Shown one piece after another: positions 1-12,079 of a stretch of 64,000 nt of DNA (its first letter is position 1; each line of letters opens with the position of its first letter). The DNA is from Heliopora coerulea (Eukaryota; Cnidaria; Anthozoa; Scleralcyonacea; Helioporidae): the NCBI GenBank assembly GCA_030142905.1, contig JASJOG010000027.1, positions 992,001 through 1,056,000 of the forward strand, given 5' to 3'. The position numbers were made by a program, and so were the translations under genes. The notes under the pieces are model-generated. The model was not told the DNA's origin and searched no databases. It worked only from the letters and a program-made list of their open reading frames with translations.

Positions 1-959
1 GCCTGTAATTTGTGATGGACGTAATACTTTTAGCTTCAAAAACTTAAAAACCCATAATCTTCCTATGAATTTGAAAGGGATAATTCGATGACCACGTTTC
101 TAATCAAGCGGTGACTTCAAACAAAGCAACAATTTCGAAGAATATGGCAGTTATTTGAGATCAACTTGTAATTTTATTGCGGCAGACACACGATCGATAA
201 ACTGCGCATCTTGCGAGGCAACCACTGTTACCAAAATTCTTTCGGAAAATGACAGCTAACGTCCCACGTTTCCCGAACTGCATCCAGGAAGTCAAAAATT
301 ACAGAAATACATGTTCAATTCAATGGCCACAGAAACGGGAAAGATTTGGCTTTCAACGCATCAGATTAGTGAAATCAGAAAAAAAACTCGATGCTCGCTC
401 ACAAAGATCTGCCAAGAAATAAAGTAAAGAATATCTTCCAATTTAACGATGCGTTATAACCATTTATTCTATGTAATTAATGGTACAGTTTTGGTTCTTT
501 GAATTTCTTGGCCATTTACATACTTGGAGCAATGTTTACATTTCGTAAAAAAACCTTTGGTCTTTTTGCCTCCGAACGCCAATCTCCTTAGAAATTCATC
601 AGGGATTTTGCTGTGCAGTGGAACAAATACAAGACGAAAGAAGAATGCATCAAAACGAGCACGCGTTGAGGTCTGTCGTTGAAGTACAGAGCTTATCAAA
701 GAGCCATTTATGCAGCGAAAATAGACTTTTCGATATCATATCTAATGAGAAAACCTAGTCGATAATTTTACATCTGGACTTTTCTTTTGGACAACCAAGT
801 GGGTATATAGACTATGTGAGCGTTCTGTGATGTGGAAGACCATGTTGCAAAGAGATAAGCGCCTCTGATATTGCGTTACTGCTGTGAACACTCATCGGAT
901 TCTGTGTTCAGATAAACGCGACAAGAAAGGGTAACACTAAATGCGGCTCATACACTCAC
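1..959 (-). other. Presumed first intron of the AUTS2-like gene
   Basis: Nothing coding is recognisable. Short open frames here (for example one at 469-699) show no family motif and no good splice sites around them. Confidence 0.4.
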
Positions 960-1148
960 CTCTAGTGAATGAAGACTGGAATACGACGCAATAACAAAAC
1001 CGTCAATAACATCCTCCTCAGGCGAACAAGAACTATATCTTTTCCTGAGCTTTCTTCGCTTCTGTTTCTCTGCTTTGTTCGAGTCTAACGGTCTTCTCTC
1101 GTCGTCTTCTTCTGTGTCAACTTTTGACCGTTTACTTGCGTCCTTCAT
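960..1148 (-). CDS. AUTS2/fibrosin-like protein, first coding exon (partial gene, continues off left edge)
   Basis: An open stretch on the minus strand encodes a very basic and acidic segment followed by the short motif EEDVIDGFVIASYSSLHSLE. Vertebrate AUTS2 and its relatives FBRS and FBRSL1 have near the N-terminus an Arg/Lys-rich run followed by a motif of the form EEDIIDGFA..SF..LEALE. Order, charge and motif match here. The exon ends at a good donor (GAG followed by gtgagt) just below 960. I chose the ATG at 1148 as start; the frame stays open upstream to about 1190 and then meets a stop, so an upstream exon cannot be excluded. Known members work in the nucleus with a variant Polycomb PRC1 complex and in neuronal development; that role is only inferred here. 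The rest of the gene lies beyond base 1. No second exon is recognisable in 1-959, which I read as intron. Confidence 0.6.
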
Positions 1149-1189
1149 TTCCAGTTTTTTTTTTCCTGATATCGACTTCAATATCTCTC

Positions 1190-3465
1190 AAACAGGGCTA
1201 AAAGTTTGCGAATTCTTCCCATAGCATAATATATTACTCATCTCTAAGGAAATACTCAACTCGTAAGTACTTCAAGAGGAAACAAGCTTCGTAAAAAGGC
1301 TTTTTGACTAATACAATTTCATTGAATTCAGAAGTACAAGTCTTGTGTTTGGAATTATACCCAAATTCTGCCCAGGACTCTCTCGCACTCTCTCTCTCTC
1401 CCACGTTTACAATGAATCACGTGAAGAACTTCGACGATTGTACGTAATAGTGATTTCCTTGTACAATTTCTCTTTTCAGGCAATAATACTAAATTACGTC
1501 TTTGTTAGACTCATCCTTTCACAAAACAGTATTCTTCCCTCAGTTTAATCCAAGTTTTAAACCCAGTTCAATCCAAGCTGTGTCAAAGAATTCTCCAAAT
1601 AATGAAAGGAAGGAAGGAAGAAAGGAAATATGGGGCGAAGAAGGAAGGAAGGAGAGGAAGGGAAATGCTAAATGATGCCCAGTGTCGTGCCAGGCGAACT
1701 GGTGCAGTTGTCACCAAACAAAATATATGTCGGCAAAGTTCGTAGGCGAAAACAGTTTGTAACATGCAGTCGCGTAACCAGCCTTTTACTCCTGGGTCCG
1801 CGTTTTCGTCATTTTTTTCCTTCGATTTTTCCTCATTGTTTTGCTCCGAGTGGGCCGCTTGCCCACCCGGGGTAGCCCTGACTATTCTAGTGGAGACATG
1901 TGACCGACCAAGAACATACATTTCAGGGGGGTCCCGAGCAAAGAGGTGGTCACATCGGCACGTTTGCGTGAATTGGCCCCGCTTTGCGCACTGTAGTCAA
2001 ATCACAGGCTTGGACGTCACGTGCTACAAGTTAAAATTATTACAGGGGCTCTATCAAAAGAAAATTTGAAAGGGGCTTTCTCCCTTCAAGTCAACCAGAA
2101 ATTTCAGTGCTTAGAGGATGCACTGCATTTCATCCACTACAGACGTTAGTTATTGGAAAGGTGTTTTTGACCTTTTCAAGATAGTTGCGCTTTCAGAACT
2201 ATCCCGTCTGGTTTCCAGCCATCCTAATGGAGATAAGAATGTTGTGTTTTCCAATGTTTTCACCCTGGAGAACTTGTTCAAAAAGTCGTATTTTTGCCGA
2301 TAAGATATCGTTGCCACTGTGAGCGAAATATCGGAAATCACAAGAAAATAGTCAACTTTTAAAACGAAACTGCATGAGTTGGCACGTGATCTTGTTTCTA
2401 AATTAACTCAACCAATTCCCATGGCCGGTTAATGAAGCCTTTTTTTGGTTATTTTACTTCCTAACGTGGGCAGTTGAAAAGATGTCCTCGAGCGCCTTTA
2501 TAAATTGTTCTTTTTTTCGTTTACCAACGGAAAAATTCTGACTGTCAAGCACTGGGTGGAAACAATATAGATATAGGAGATATGGGCGGAAAGTTTGTCC
2601 TCCTTTAATTGTTTCGTTGTATTCCACTGCTCTTTCCCCTCACGCCTCCTTTCCAGCCGTTGCCAGTTTCTTGAATATTCTACTTTTTAAAATCACACCT
2701 TCAGATTCCACGCCTGTTTCCCCGGCCCCATTCTGTTTATAAATGATCTGAACGGTAAAAATATCAAATAACGTGTTAAATTCATGTGCTTGGTATTCAT
2801 CTATTCTAATGTCGAGTTTCTTAATTCAGCATCTTACCACGTTTGAGATATTTTTATATTTCGTATCAGCTGCCCACGCTGCATACCTTTAATACGAGGG
2901 GAATGAGATCATGTTTATATCCATCTGGATAATTGCAACTTATTGCGGCAAAATATTATCAACCACTTTTCAAAACAATATTTGTTATGATGACCGATAG
3001 GTGTTTTCTATTTGTCAAATGGGAGTACCAGGCAATTTCTTGAGAATGTGTGGGACCGCAAGAAGTTAAAATATGTCAGTGTGATGCTGCTGGGGTTGAG
3101 AAATGAACAAGCCAAAACTCAACCACCCCCGCGCACACATGACCCATACTCGCACACACATTCCCCTCTCTCGGCGCATTGAAGTATAAATAGCAATCTA
3201 GCCATTGATCGAATTACTAAGAAATAGATCTCTTATCCGATATTACCATAATGTTACCAAAATCGATGAAACCTCATGCAGGTGTTGTCAATTTCATAAT
3301 CATTATGGACCTCGGCGGGATGAAAGTCAGAAGTTGGGTGAGGGAATGGTAACTAGAAAAAAAAGAGTAATTTTAGGAGTCTTTGTTTTCTTGTGGTTTC
3401 ACTAAGAGTTGAAAGGTAAATTCGCTTTGTGAAGAACTTGTTTTGAGGGCAGATATTTTGACCTG
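1190..3465. other. Divergent intergenic region between AUTS2-like (minus) and VPS37 (plus)
   Basis: The stretch separates two genes pointing away from each other, so it should hold both promoters. It contains a GGAA-rich simple repeat (about 1605-1665) and, at about 1940-2000, a segment similar to one at about 49345-49410 (both contain TCGGCACGTTTGC). That points to a dispersed repeat. The ORFs at 1583-2069 in both strands lie in this repeat and are not supported as genes. Confidence 0.4.
3185..3192 (+). promoter_or_regulatory. Possible TATA box of VPS37
   Basis: TATAAATA stands about 275 bases upstream of the VPS37 start codon. If it is used, the 5' leader would be about 240 bases and would contain at least one short upstream ORF near 3345. 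This is position and motif only. Confidence 0.25.
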
Positions 3466-6400
3466 ATGCAGCAGAGCTCCTACCATGCTATGCCAATGCC
3501 GACGCCTCAGTTTTCTCCACAACAACAGGGACCCAACTACACAAGATTCAACGGTATTGATTCGAGAAGACAACCCAATGTTGTGGTTTCAAAGCTGAGT
3601 TCTATTCTGGAACATGCTGATCGAAGTGAACTACAGGAATTGCATGATAGTGAAGAGAAGCTACATAAACTGTTAGATGAAAACGATGAGGTATGAACAG
3701 AAGAACGTACTGGATTACGAACGAGAACTACTGCAGTTTAGTGAACCGGAACAATCTTTTGTAAAATTCGCTGTCTCGACCCTAATATGAGTCCCAGTCA
3801 TAAGGACCTAACCTTATCTCAGTTTGCCAGTCGTATAACGGGTCCTTTATAAGACTGTAAAATTACGAATATATCGTAGTTGCGTGAAAGACGATTATGA
3901 CAATTATTCATATCTTATCACCAGGCAGCCTTATCCTGGTGGTTTTCAGATAAGTATTCTCTTATTGGAGACACGGAATCATTAGTATCCGTGGAATTTC
4001 CTAAGGTACACTGATGCTGTAATTTTCTCAAAATAACAACTACGTTAGAATTGAGATCCAACCTGAAAGGTTTGCAAATCACCCAGGCAACTCTTGCTAT
4101 GTTGATATGTGGCCAGCTAAAATTCCACAGGTATTTTTAAGCTTTATAGTCATACCCAAAACTGCAGCATTGGCTGTGGTTATCAATCTTTGAGGAAAGA
4201 GATGCTTTTTGACAGATTTGCTACTAGACTAGATCAGGTGGAACTGTTATTATACTTCCAGTTTTATTTATCTCATGGAATAATTGGTCCTACCAAAACC
4301 AACAGTTCTCATCACAGCCATAACGATATCCCTCATTAAATTCAATGGAAAGAAATATGACTTCATGAAAATTCATAGTTAGCTCCACCTTCCTATTAAA
4401 AAACTATTCATGTGTGACAGACATAATAATAGATGGCAAAATGGAAGTACTGAAACTGAAAAGCGTGGGAAGTTTGAGAACACTAACCACATATTTCTAC
4501 TTTGGCCACCTAGTCTACTTTTAACTGAAGCTAAGCCTGCATTAATCCAAAAATTTCATGTTTCCTGTCTTCAAAACATAATATCAAGCTGTCTAACCAT
4601 CCTGATTTTGTTGGGATTATCCCAATTTTCCTGAATATCTCAAATCCCAACCAATAAGCCATCAGGATAGGAAAAATCCTGATTTTGACATCTGCTTCAA
4701 AATGAACAACCCTAGGAAGATATTTTCATGAAATTCTTGTAGTACTTGCCATACAAGATAATGAGATACAGTGGAGCCTTGCTATAATGCGGTATATGCC
4801 CAGGGTCCATCGTAAATGACTGTGTTATAGCTGAAGTGCATTATATCAAAATGTATCAAAAATAGGGATTTGGCATGGGGAAATGATACAGGTCGCAGGA
4901 AAGTATAAAATGTGAATATGTTGTCATTGACATGACAAGCATCAAAGCTGTAAAAAATAACACAAACACACATGGTAATTGTAAGTTAGATATATATTGT
5001 TTTAATAGTTTTAAGAAGTATTAAAGAAGTCTGTTACTTTTGATTGTTTGCATGTTTTCCCAGCTTCGGCTTTTGCATGATGCAACTAATTGCAGAGGTG
5101 AAAAACAGGCTACTGATGATCCACTTGTGCTCAGTGGTTCCACCAAGTGAACAAGGTTTGTAAATCAGTTTAGTGATTGAGAAAGTTGGGGTCCAGAGAT
5201 TTACCGCATTATACCAAATCATGTGCTATACTGATGTGCATTATAGAAGGGCTCCACTGTACTTTACTTTGTTATCCAGATAAACTCTCGTCTTTCATTA
5301 CAGTAGTGTTTTTTTACAGGAAACAGGTGCAAAATGAAAATCAATTTACTGAGCATTTTTGACAGAAATTGTCATCAGAGATTGCTAGAAATGGTGTTTC
5401 AAGACATCAAAGTGAAATCCCAATTTGGAACAGTCCTTAGGTTGGATAGCTGTAAAATTACATAACAACAAGAGAAATTTGCTAAGAAGAGGAGGGTAGC
5501 ACATAGGGTAAACCATTACAAGAAGCTTTCATCTTAAGGACTGTAGCACCTACATCATTCACAAGTATGTAATGCCATATATTTAACTGTCTTATGGTTT
5601 AGATCAAGCAGCTACAAGTGGAGCGAGAGATGCAGCTTGCTGGTAACCGAAGCTTAGCTGAATACAACATGAAGCTAGGACCAAAGCTGTCAAACTGTAA
5701 ACAAAGATTAGGGGAGCTATACAAACAGTTAAATGACCAGACAAGGCAATTTCATGAAAACAAAAGAAACTTAGGTAAGTTATGTACTAAATAGGTTCAA
5801 GAAGTACCCTACTGTAGGGATGTTATACACTTGTTTTCCAAAATAATTGCTTTCATTACTCTCTCTGAAGATATTATGTATCTTTAGTGTGTATATGTTT
5901 GATGTAGATGCTTTTCCACATTCTGCGACACTGAATTGTAATTCTGATTATGTAATGAAAAACGGCAGTTACATTTACTTTGCATTATTCAGTTAATTTA
6001 TTTTATATTTTCACCTGTAATTATGCATATTTTATCAGTGCTAGGCATAATACAATCAGAATGGCTATACTAATACACAAGCTTTACCTATTTATTGTAA
6101 TCAGAAAATTTTTCTGGTTTTCTGAATTGAACCTCAAACCTTCTGATGAGTGTGAGCTAAAATCAAAAAATGAGTGCCCTCCTGACCCCCCACCACACAG
6201 CAGTGGATTAATGATTGACAAGATGGCTGTTGTATTCAAACTATTGTTTTGTTATCCAATACAGATAATGAGTAATATTGCTAGCTGTCTAGAGTCTTAC
6301 TGTCAACATGAAAAACGTAACTGTAGGAGATACTGGTTAGAGGTAGATTTGTGCTGGTTGTTAAATGTTATTGTTGGCCAGACCTGACTAGTGCCGACCA

Positions 6401-7549
6401 GCATAAGGAGAACCCTAACTGGTTAGTAATAATTACATGATATGTATGGCAAGTCTTGCCACGTCAAGCATGTTTGTAATGGATGAAACCTTCTTTTTTT
6501 TTCCCCAGAGAGTCTATCAGGCCAGTACAACCCAGATACATTAATGGCATTGTTGCAGACTTCAGTGGCTCAGTCTGAAGAAGCTTCAGAAGTAAGTGTC
6601 ACAGGTGTCTTGTTTTTGTAAATATAAACCCTTTAGTGGTTAGAACTCATCCTTGCGATGAGTAAAATCATCTTGGGTTAGCCAGAGCAAAATACTGAAG
6701 TGTGCCCTTGCTCCTTAGTGGGTTAAGGAGATGGTGTTTGAGGAGATGGTATTTAACCCTTTAACACCTGGAGTTCATCCCTGCAATGAGTAAAATCATT
6801 TGGGGTTAGCCAGAGAAAAATACTGAAGTGCACCTTTGCCCCTTCATGGGTTAAACAAAATACATGCAAGAGTGTTTATCCCATTTCCACAAGGAAGTTG
6901 CCTGTATTAGTTGTCCAGTAGTGACACCATAGTCATCAGGGGCACAGGAAGCAAGTTTAAGTTGGGGGACACGTGTCTTGCCGGGCACTTTAGCCTATGG
7001 AGAGGGAACTCTCAAACAGATACTGTTTGATTATACACCCTTACTGTCAACGATGTGTAATATGTTAAAACAAAAGAACATGTTCAAAACGATAGTTCCA
7101 GAGGTAAATTTTCGAGTGTCCAAATGATACGTTTTAAACCCAACTGGAGCCAGATGTGCGAAATGCAACCATTGGTGCTGAGGCTGGGAATCGAACCCAC
7201 GACGTTTGGGTAAGTCTGCACCATTCACAAACACTTTCAGTTTGTTATGTACAGTTGTATCCCAATCCTGAAATAACTTTTTCACAGTTGTGCTACCACG
7301 TCTCTTTAACTAAACTAACTTTGTATGGAGTTTGATAACGCAAGGTTCAAACTGAGATTTTCTATCTTTTTTTATTTGTCTGATTACTTATACGTGTGTT
7401 GTTAACGTTTTCAGAAAATCGCCGATCGGTTTATGGATGGTGACATTACGGTGGATGATTTCCTGGAACAGCATCTCAAAGAGAGAACAACTGTGCATCT
7501 TCGACGTACTAAAGTAGATAAACTGAGGGAAATTATGCGTCGACGATAA
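3466..7549 (+). CDS. VPS37: VPS37 family, ESCRT-I subunit (four exons, 204 aa)
   Basis: Exons read as 3466-3690, 5603-5774, 6509-6591 and 7415-7549, with GT..AG introns and matching phases; they sum to 615 nt. After a Gln/Pro-rich N-terminal 35 residues comes the Mod(r) domain: helices around SKLSSILEHADRSELQELHD, the family signature NRSLAE in exon 2, LMALLQ in exon 3, and a C-terminal segment DRFMDGDITVDDFLEQ followed by a basic LRRTKVDKLREIM end. VPS37 joins TSG101, VPS28 and MVB12 or UBAP1 in ESCRT-I on endosomes, which sorts ubiquitinated cargo into multivesicular bodies and also acts in abscission. The length fits the VPS37B/C/D group rather than VPS37A, which has an extra N-terminal UEV-like domain. 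Intron 1 carries a pogo-type MITE; intron 3 carries a SINE and two small TTAA elements. The paralogue letter cannot be assigned. Confidence 0.93.
4767..5261. mobile_element. Pogo/Tc1-type MITE in VPS37 intron 1
   Basis: Both ends read inward as TACAGTGGAGCC(C)TT.CTATAATGC, so the element has about 22-bp terminal inverted repeats starting with CAG and is flanked by the dinucleotide TA. A second inner repeat (TATAATGCGGTA near 4785, TACCGCATTATACC near 5205) lies just inside. TA duplication and CAG ends are typical of pogo/Tigger elements. It has no transposase gene, so it is non-autonomous. Confidence 0.75.
6625..6854 (+). mobile_element. Two adjacent copies of a ~100-bp TTAA-flanked MITE
   Basis: Copies at 6625-6726 and 6753-6854 share GATGAGTAAAATCAT, GGGGTTAGCCAGAG, AAAATACTGAAGTG and an end of the form GGGTTAA. 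The second starts TTAACCCTTTAA and ends GGGTTAA. TTAA duplication next to CCC..GGG ends is the piggyBac pattern. Other copies in this window are listed separately. Confidence 0.65.
7100..7230 (-). repeat. tRNA-derived SINE fragment (GTTGCATTT family)
   Basis: On the minus strand the sequence holds a B-box like GGGTTCGATTCCC followed by a short body ending near GGTTGCATTT. The same arrangement occurs at about 40838-40900, 44765-44832 and 44886-44975. It lies in VPS37 intron 3. Confidence 0.5.
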
Positions 7550-7756
7550 AGTTGGCTGGAGAAACACCTGATATAACGCAAAATTTTGTATCATAAAGCG
7601 ATAAAATGATCGACTTAGCGACGATAACGTGTTGATGTACAAAAACGTTTGTATTATATAGTGTATAGTGATTTGCAAAGTATCTTCACTGTTTCGCATG
7701 ATGGGGAAACTTTATGGGAAATTCGAATGACCTGATCATAGGCAATGAGCAAAGTA

Positions 7757-7762
7757 AATAAA
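7757..7762 (+). terminator. Poly(A) signal of VPS37
   Basis: AATAAA lies about 210 bases after the VPS37 stop codon and is the first canonical signal in the right orientation. Confidence 0.5.
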
Positions 7763-8894
7763 CAGAGTGGATTGAAGTTGTATGGATATCAAGAGTTGGA
7801 TTACGTTTAAAAATTCCTTTAAGAAGTTCGAAACGGATAAAACCAACAGTGTGTACGGATGGTGAGTGAATCGGGGATATTCAGCAAAAACTTGGGCTTC
7901 CACCAAGTTTTAACTTCTTTCAATTCTAGAAAGCCTTTGATAGATGAAAAAATACCAAAATTATCTCTTAACGCGAACATTTTCTCCCCATTCAAAAAAT
8001 TTCAATGGTTTGTTCGTTTGGGGCTCCTATTATTTTACGATTGAGTCGGTTTGCTTTTTTTATTGATAATCGCGTGTCTAAGTACATCCTAAGGTGCGTA
8101 TGGACCATTCAAGGATGTATTCTTTCTTAATCATTTTGTTAAGCTAGAATTTTATTCTGCATCCTGCGATTTAATCTATATTTCCTAATCAATTCAAAAT
8201 GTTCTTGAGAGTGCGATACAGCAAGGGGAAGTTACGCTTTCATGATAATAAAAAAGGTTCTATTATTTCCGTCTTGTACAGGTTATTTTATTGAGACAGA
8301 CAACGTTTTTTCTATGTTCCCGTCGTGGTATAGAAACACTAGTGAAAGTTTGAAAGTGCACGAAATGGAAGAAACGCACCTTTGGACTCGAGTTCCCACC
8401 AACATATTTCCCTCTCCCATGATTCCATGAGTGTTTCTATGAGCCAATGGAATGGCGGAAACCTTTCTCTAGCTTCCAAGTATATTTCAGAATCATCCCC
8501 AGAAATACATGAACAGAAATTTTTCATGATAATCCTGAAAAATTTCTTTATCATGAAAAATTTATAAGAGATTAGATTTGATAGAGGATTAACATGAAAA
8601 TTAGATTTGATAAGAGATTATCATAAAAAATTCTTTCCAAGTATAGTAACGTAACGATTACATTAAGAGAACTAAAGGCCAGAAATTGGGACGAGAACTC
8701 TCAGCTCGTAAACTGACCTTAACACCCTAGGATTAGTCGGCTTGATTTTTGGTGCCTTCTTTTGCAAAAGCCGACTCTGGTCTAAATCGTGCTGCGCGCA
8801 ACAGATTTTTTGAATTGAAGCAATTTTCTTTGAATTAGCAGTTAAACTGGACCAGCAAATGGATCCATATCACCGTAACTTAACACAACCCTTA

Positions 8895-9144
8895 AGCCTG
8901 GTTCACACCAGCGACATAAGCATAAAGACAAGATCAATACGATAACAAAACATGATATTTCCTCTGGGACTTGTGAAGACAAAACAACAAGAATTTTTCT
9001 TTGTTTCGTCTTTTGTTCGGTTCTTGTCTTATGCTTGGACTATGATCTTATGCTTATGACAATCCTTACGTCGCAGGCTTGACTTCATTTCTTCGTTTTG
9101 TCTTTGTTTTGTCCTTATGCTTATGCTTTCGTGTGAACCAGGCC
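8895..9144. mobile_element. PIF/Harbinger-like MITE
   Basis: The ends read inward as (A/G)GCCTGGTTCACAC and carry inner repeats CATAAGCATAA(A/G)GACAA, giving inverted repeats of about 35 bases. TTA flanks both sides, matching the 3-bp TWA duplications of Harbinger elements. No coding capacity. Confidence 0.65.
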
Positions 9145-9322
9145 TTAGTTGAAGAGCATCAAGGGACAGTTGTTTAAATTCCGTTAACAAAGCGCTCGGA
9201 TCGTGGACTTTCACCGAAAACAGTTAAGATCACTTAAAAATACCCCGCACTGCCTACTTTAGTTTTTAAGTTTTTCTATATTGATTTTTCCTTTGAATTT
9301 TTAGGAATCATTTGCCTTTTTT

Positions 9323-9590
9323 AGACTTTCTTGAGAATGGCAAAGCTCCCCGAATAAACAAATCACACAAGGTCGTCCTTGCTGATGATTCTTCACAGTT
9401 AGCTAATCACCTTCAACATTTGTTTTTCATAGGCTTTCTTCAGAACGGCAAAACTCCCGCGCATACGAACGCATCCTTTCAAATGATTCTAAGCACCGCT
9501 CTTTCGAAGTTGGCGATTTACGCTCAACATTTGCTGTTTTTAGTGCCTCCTCAGAATGGCAACAATTGCTTGCTCATATACGAACTCGTT
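9323..9590 (+). repeat. Diverged tandem repeat, ~108-111 bp unit, 2.5 copies
   Basis: Units start at 9323, 9431 and 9542 with (A)G.CTTTCTT.AGAA.GGCAA(A/C), and each of the first two ends with CAACATTTG.TTTTT. Read in one frame they give repeating peptides with FLENGK / FLQNGK / PPQNGN and LQHLFF / AQHLLF. The frame stays open for 94 codons, but no start or family is recognisable. Confidence 0.55.
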
Positions 9591-10637
9591 CGTTAAGCTG
9601 ATTGTACATACTGCTACCTCGGAGAGGGCAAACCACTTTAAATGTTATCAAACGCTGCTGGTACTACTTGATTCGCGCCGGTGACAGCGACTCGTTTGAT
9701 GTGTGGATTTCAGTAACCTCGTGGTCGGGCCAATGTGAAAATGAATCTGGCCATTCTTCCTTGTGTGTGGACTTGAAGATTTTTACAGCCTCGTCTTTAA
9801 ACTTACATGAAGATGTTACGCGTGACTCGATCCCAGGAATGACCATGCACGACCATTAAAAAATTAGTGTCAGTTCCTCGATCGCTGGGGTAAAATAGAT
9901 GTGCAAATGATCCTCATTTAAGGTGAGAATAAGAGCCTAATTTCTCATCCCAAGGTTCAAATCAACCGAAGTGAATGCAAATGAAGAAAATTTACGCGAC
10001 ATAGAGGTTCTTTTTATCAATATCAATACATTTAGCTTTTCAAAACTGGCACAAATCCTTCAGTAACCCTTTCCAGTACAAGACCTCCCCCCACTGACGA
10101 GCAAATCGTCCGACTTTAGCCAGGTCAAAATGGCCTGGCACTAGGCAGAACAAAATAGCGAAAGTCGGATTCGGACTGAAAATAGTTGAGTTAGTCTTAA
10201 CCGTTTCCAGCTCAAGATATCTCCCCTTGATATTTACATTCATATTCTTATTACTGTACTTGTTTTTTGAGTTCCCAACTTTTTGTCGATTTCAAACTTC
10301 TGTTAGGTCTTCTACACGACGTTAAACTTCTGTCAAAGGGAAAGTTTCCTTGCCAAGGTCTACTACGTCCCATTCCTCCACCGGTTTCCCATCTAATGTT
10401 TCATGAATCTGGGAAGCATTTGCTCCGGGCAGGTCACCTGGGATTGCTTTTCCAAGCGAATACAAGTGCAACTGCTCGGCTACGTAAGAGAAATAATCCC
10501 CATAGCATGGACCACTACAGCTGTTGCACAGAATGAAGTTTCACGGAACTATTTGCCAAGAAACGCACGAGGAATACGTAACCCTCATAATTCATTGCGT
10601 TTTCCGCTTGACAAAACGCCGGGGAGATTGTGCACGG

Positions 10638-11471
10638 TTATACATTCGGATTTCGGCGCTCTCGTGGACGACCAAAACCCCGCCACGGGGGAGGCATAGG
10701 AAATGGCGCAGGGTGTCTCGGGAAAGGTGTGTTCTCGCTCGGGATTAAATGAGGCGGGTGGGGTGGGGGAAAGCCCGGCGGAATTTGAGAAAATTCCATC
10801 ATTTCGTCTACCACATCCTTAAGTTCTTTCACTATTTTTAACTGATCTTTGATTTCCGTTAAAGCTCCAACATCCTTCATAATTTCTTCTTGGTTGATAC
10901 GCATTTGATTTAACTGGTCTTTAAGTTCCTTCATATTCATCTTCACATCCTCAACCTCCTTCTTCATCGCACCGACATCTTTCTTTATCTCAGCACAGTC
11001 TTTCTTAACCGCAGAACAATCATGGCATTTCACAAACTTTCTGAATTCGCAAACCTCGGTCTCGTGATAAATTTTGTCACGTTTATTGACCTGAGCCACG
11101 CACCCCTCGTTTGAGCACCTCACGGCTGCAAACCCACAGTTTTTGACGTGAGTTTCGAGATCTCCTAAAAGTGCAACCTCGCGACAGCCTCTGTTGAAAT
11201 AATCACAACGGATCTTCAGGTTAGATAAATACCTCGTCACGAGTCTTGAAGATTTGCCCAGAGTTTCCAATGTCAGTTCATCTCGACAAGTTGGACACGT
11301 GTTTGAATTTCGCTTTAGGTGTTTTCTAATGCAAGGAGTGCAAAAGTAATGTTCATTCCGTTGACACTGCACTGGATCTTTCAATACATTCATGCATATC
11401 GGACAAATGTAGTTCTCGTCGACAACACTGTCGAATCTGGTGCTTTCATAACCTTGTTCATCGGTATCCAT
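10638..11471 (-). CDS. RING finger and TRAF-type zinc finger protein, probable E3 ubiquitin ligase
   Basis: A single uninterrupted exon of 277 aa. Residues 23-62 form a C3HC4 RING (C23, C26, C36, H41, C44, C47, C59, C62; motif CPICMNVLKDPVQC). Residues about 88-150 hold two TRAF-type zinc-finger modules (RCDYFNRGC, HVKNC, RCSNEGC, YHETEVC). A coiled coil rich in Lys/Glu heptads follows (about 155-225), and the C-terminus (230-277) is Pro-rich with His and Arg. There is no MATH domain, so it is not a classical TRAF; the layout resembles small RING-TRAF ligases of the RNF151/NRDP1/PDZRN type. The expected role is ubiquitin transfer with a coiled-coil oligomeriser. Absence of introns in an intron-rich neighbourhood suggests a retrocopied origin, but the ORF is intact. 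The ATG at 11471 precedes the RING by 22 residues. Confidence 0.85.
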   Translation of the reverse strand: MDTDEQGYESTRFDSVVDENYICPICMNVLKDPVQCQRNEHYFCTPCIRKHLKRNSNTCPTCRDELTLETLGKSSRLVTRYLSNLKIRCDYFNRGCREVALLGDLETHVKNCGFAAVRCSNEGCVAQVNKRDKIYHETEVCEFRKFVKCHDCSAVKKDCAEIKKDVGAMKKEVEDVKMNMKELKDQLNQMRINQEEIMKDVGALTEIKDQLKIVKELKDVVDEMMEFSQIPPGFPPPHPPHLIPSENTPFPRHPAPFPMPPPWRGFGRPRERRNPNV

Positions 11472-11802
11472 CTCCCGGTAACTCGATTTCTTATCTAAGC
11501 TTTCTTTACAGTGGTTCGGAAACTACAGTCAGGCGGAGTTGAGATGTAAAAGATCGACAAAGTTGCAGACGTTGTAGTCAAAATTCGATTATTTCTCTAG
11601 AGCAACCGAGGTGGAAAATTATCCCATGCTAAGCTAAGACTCACGTGATTTTCGTTGTCATGACACCTTGCCTTTTTAGGAAGAGGTTTAGAAATAACAA
11701 CACACTGGTCCCTCTCCGACCAAAGCTCTAGATGGCACACCGAGCAGCTCCTTGTACCAATGGATACAATATCCAAAGCCCGGCATTTTCGTCATCTTTT
11801 TG

Positions 11803-12079
11803 CAGTGGCGGATCCAAGGGGGGTTAGGGGGTTTAATCCCCCTTGAGCCACAAAATCATGTGCGGATTCCTCGCCGTAATCTCCATGTTTACATAATAAA
11901 CTTGACCTGCATCTTTTTTCCCTTAATTGTGCACCTTATATAAGTGATATAGGAGCCACCATCCTTTAAAAAGCTGGAAGAACCGAAGGCCTGGTTGACC
12001 AACCTATTTTCTCATAAACCTGGAACTCCAACTAGCCTGGCAAACCCCCCCCTTTCACAAAATCCTAGATCCGCCCCTG
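11803..12079. mobile_element. hAT-like MITE
   Basis: The left end reads CAGTGGCGGATCCAAGGGG and the right end, inverted, reads CAGGGGCGGATCTAGG. CAGNGGCGGATCNAG ends are typical of short hAT elements. I could not define a clean 8-bp duplication; T-runs blur the edges. Confidence 0.6.

Larger units (their letters stand above)
7763..10637. other. Intergenic region between VPS37 and the RING gene
   Basis: No supported gene. It contains a Harbinger-like MITE at 8895-9144 and a decayed tandem repeat at 9323-9590. The remaining ORFs have no recognised motif or splice context. Confidence 0.6.

Noticed and set aside
5980..6387. 135-codon plus ORF in VPS37 intron 2
   Set aside because: Lies wholly inside a well-defined intron and has no known domain.
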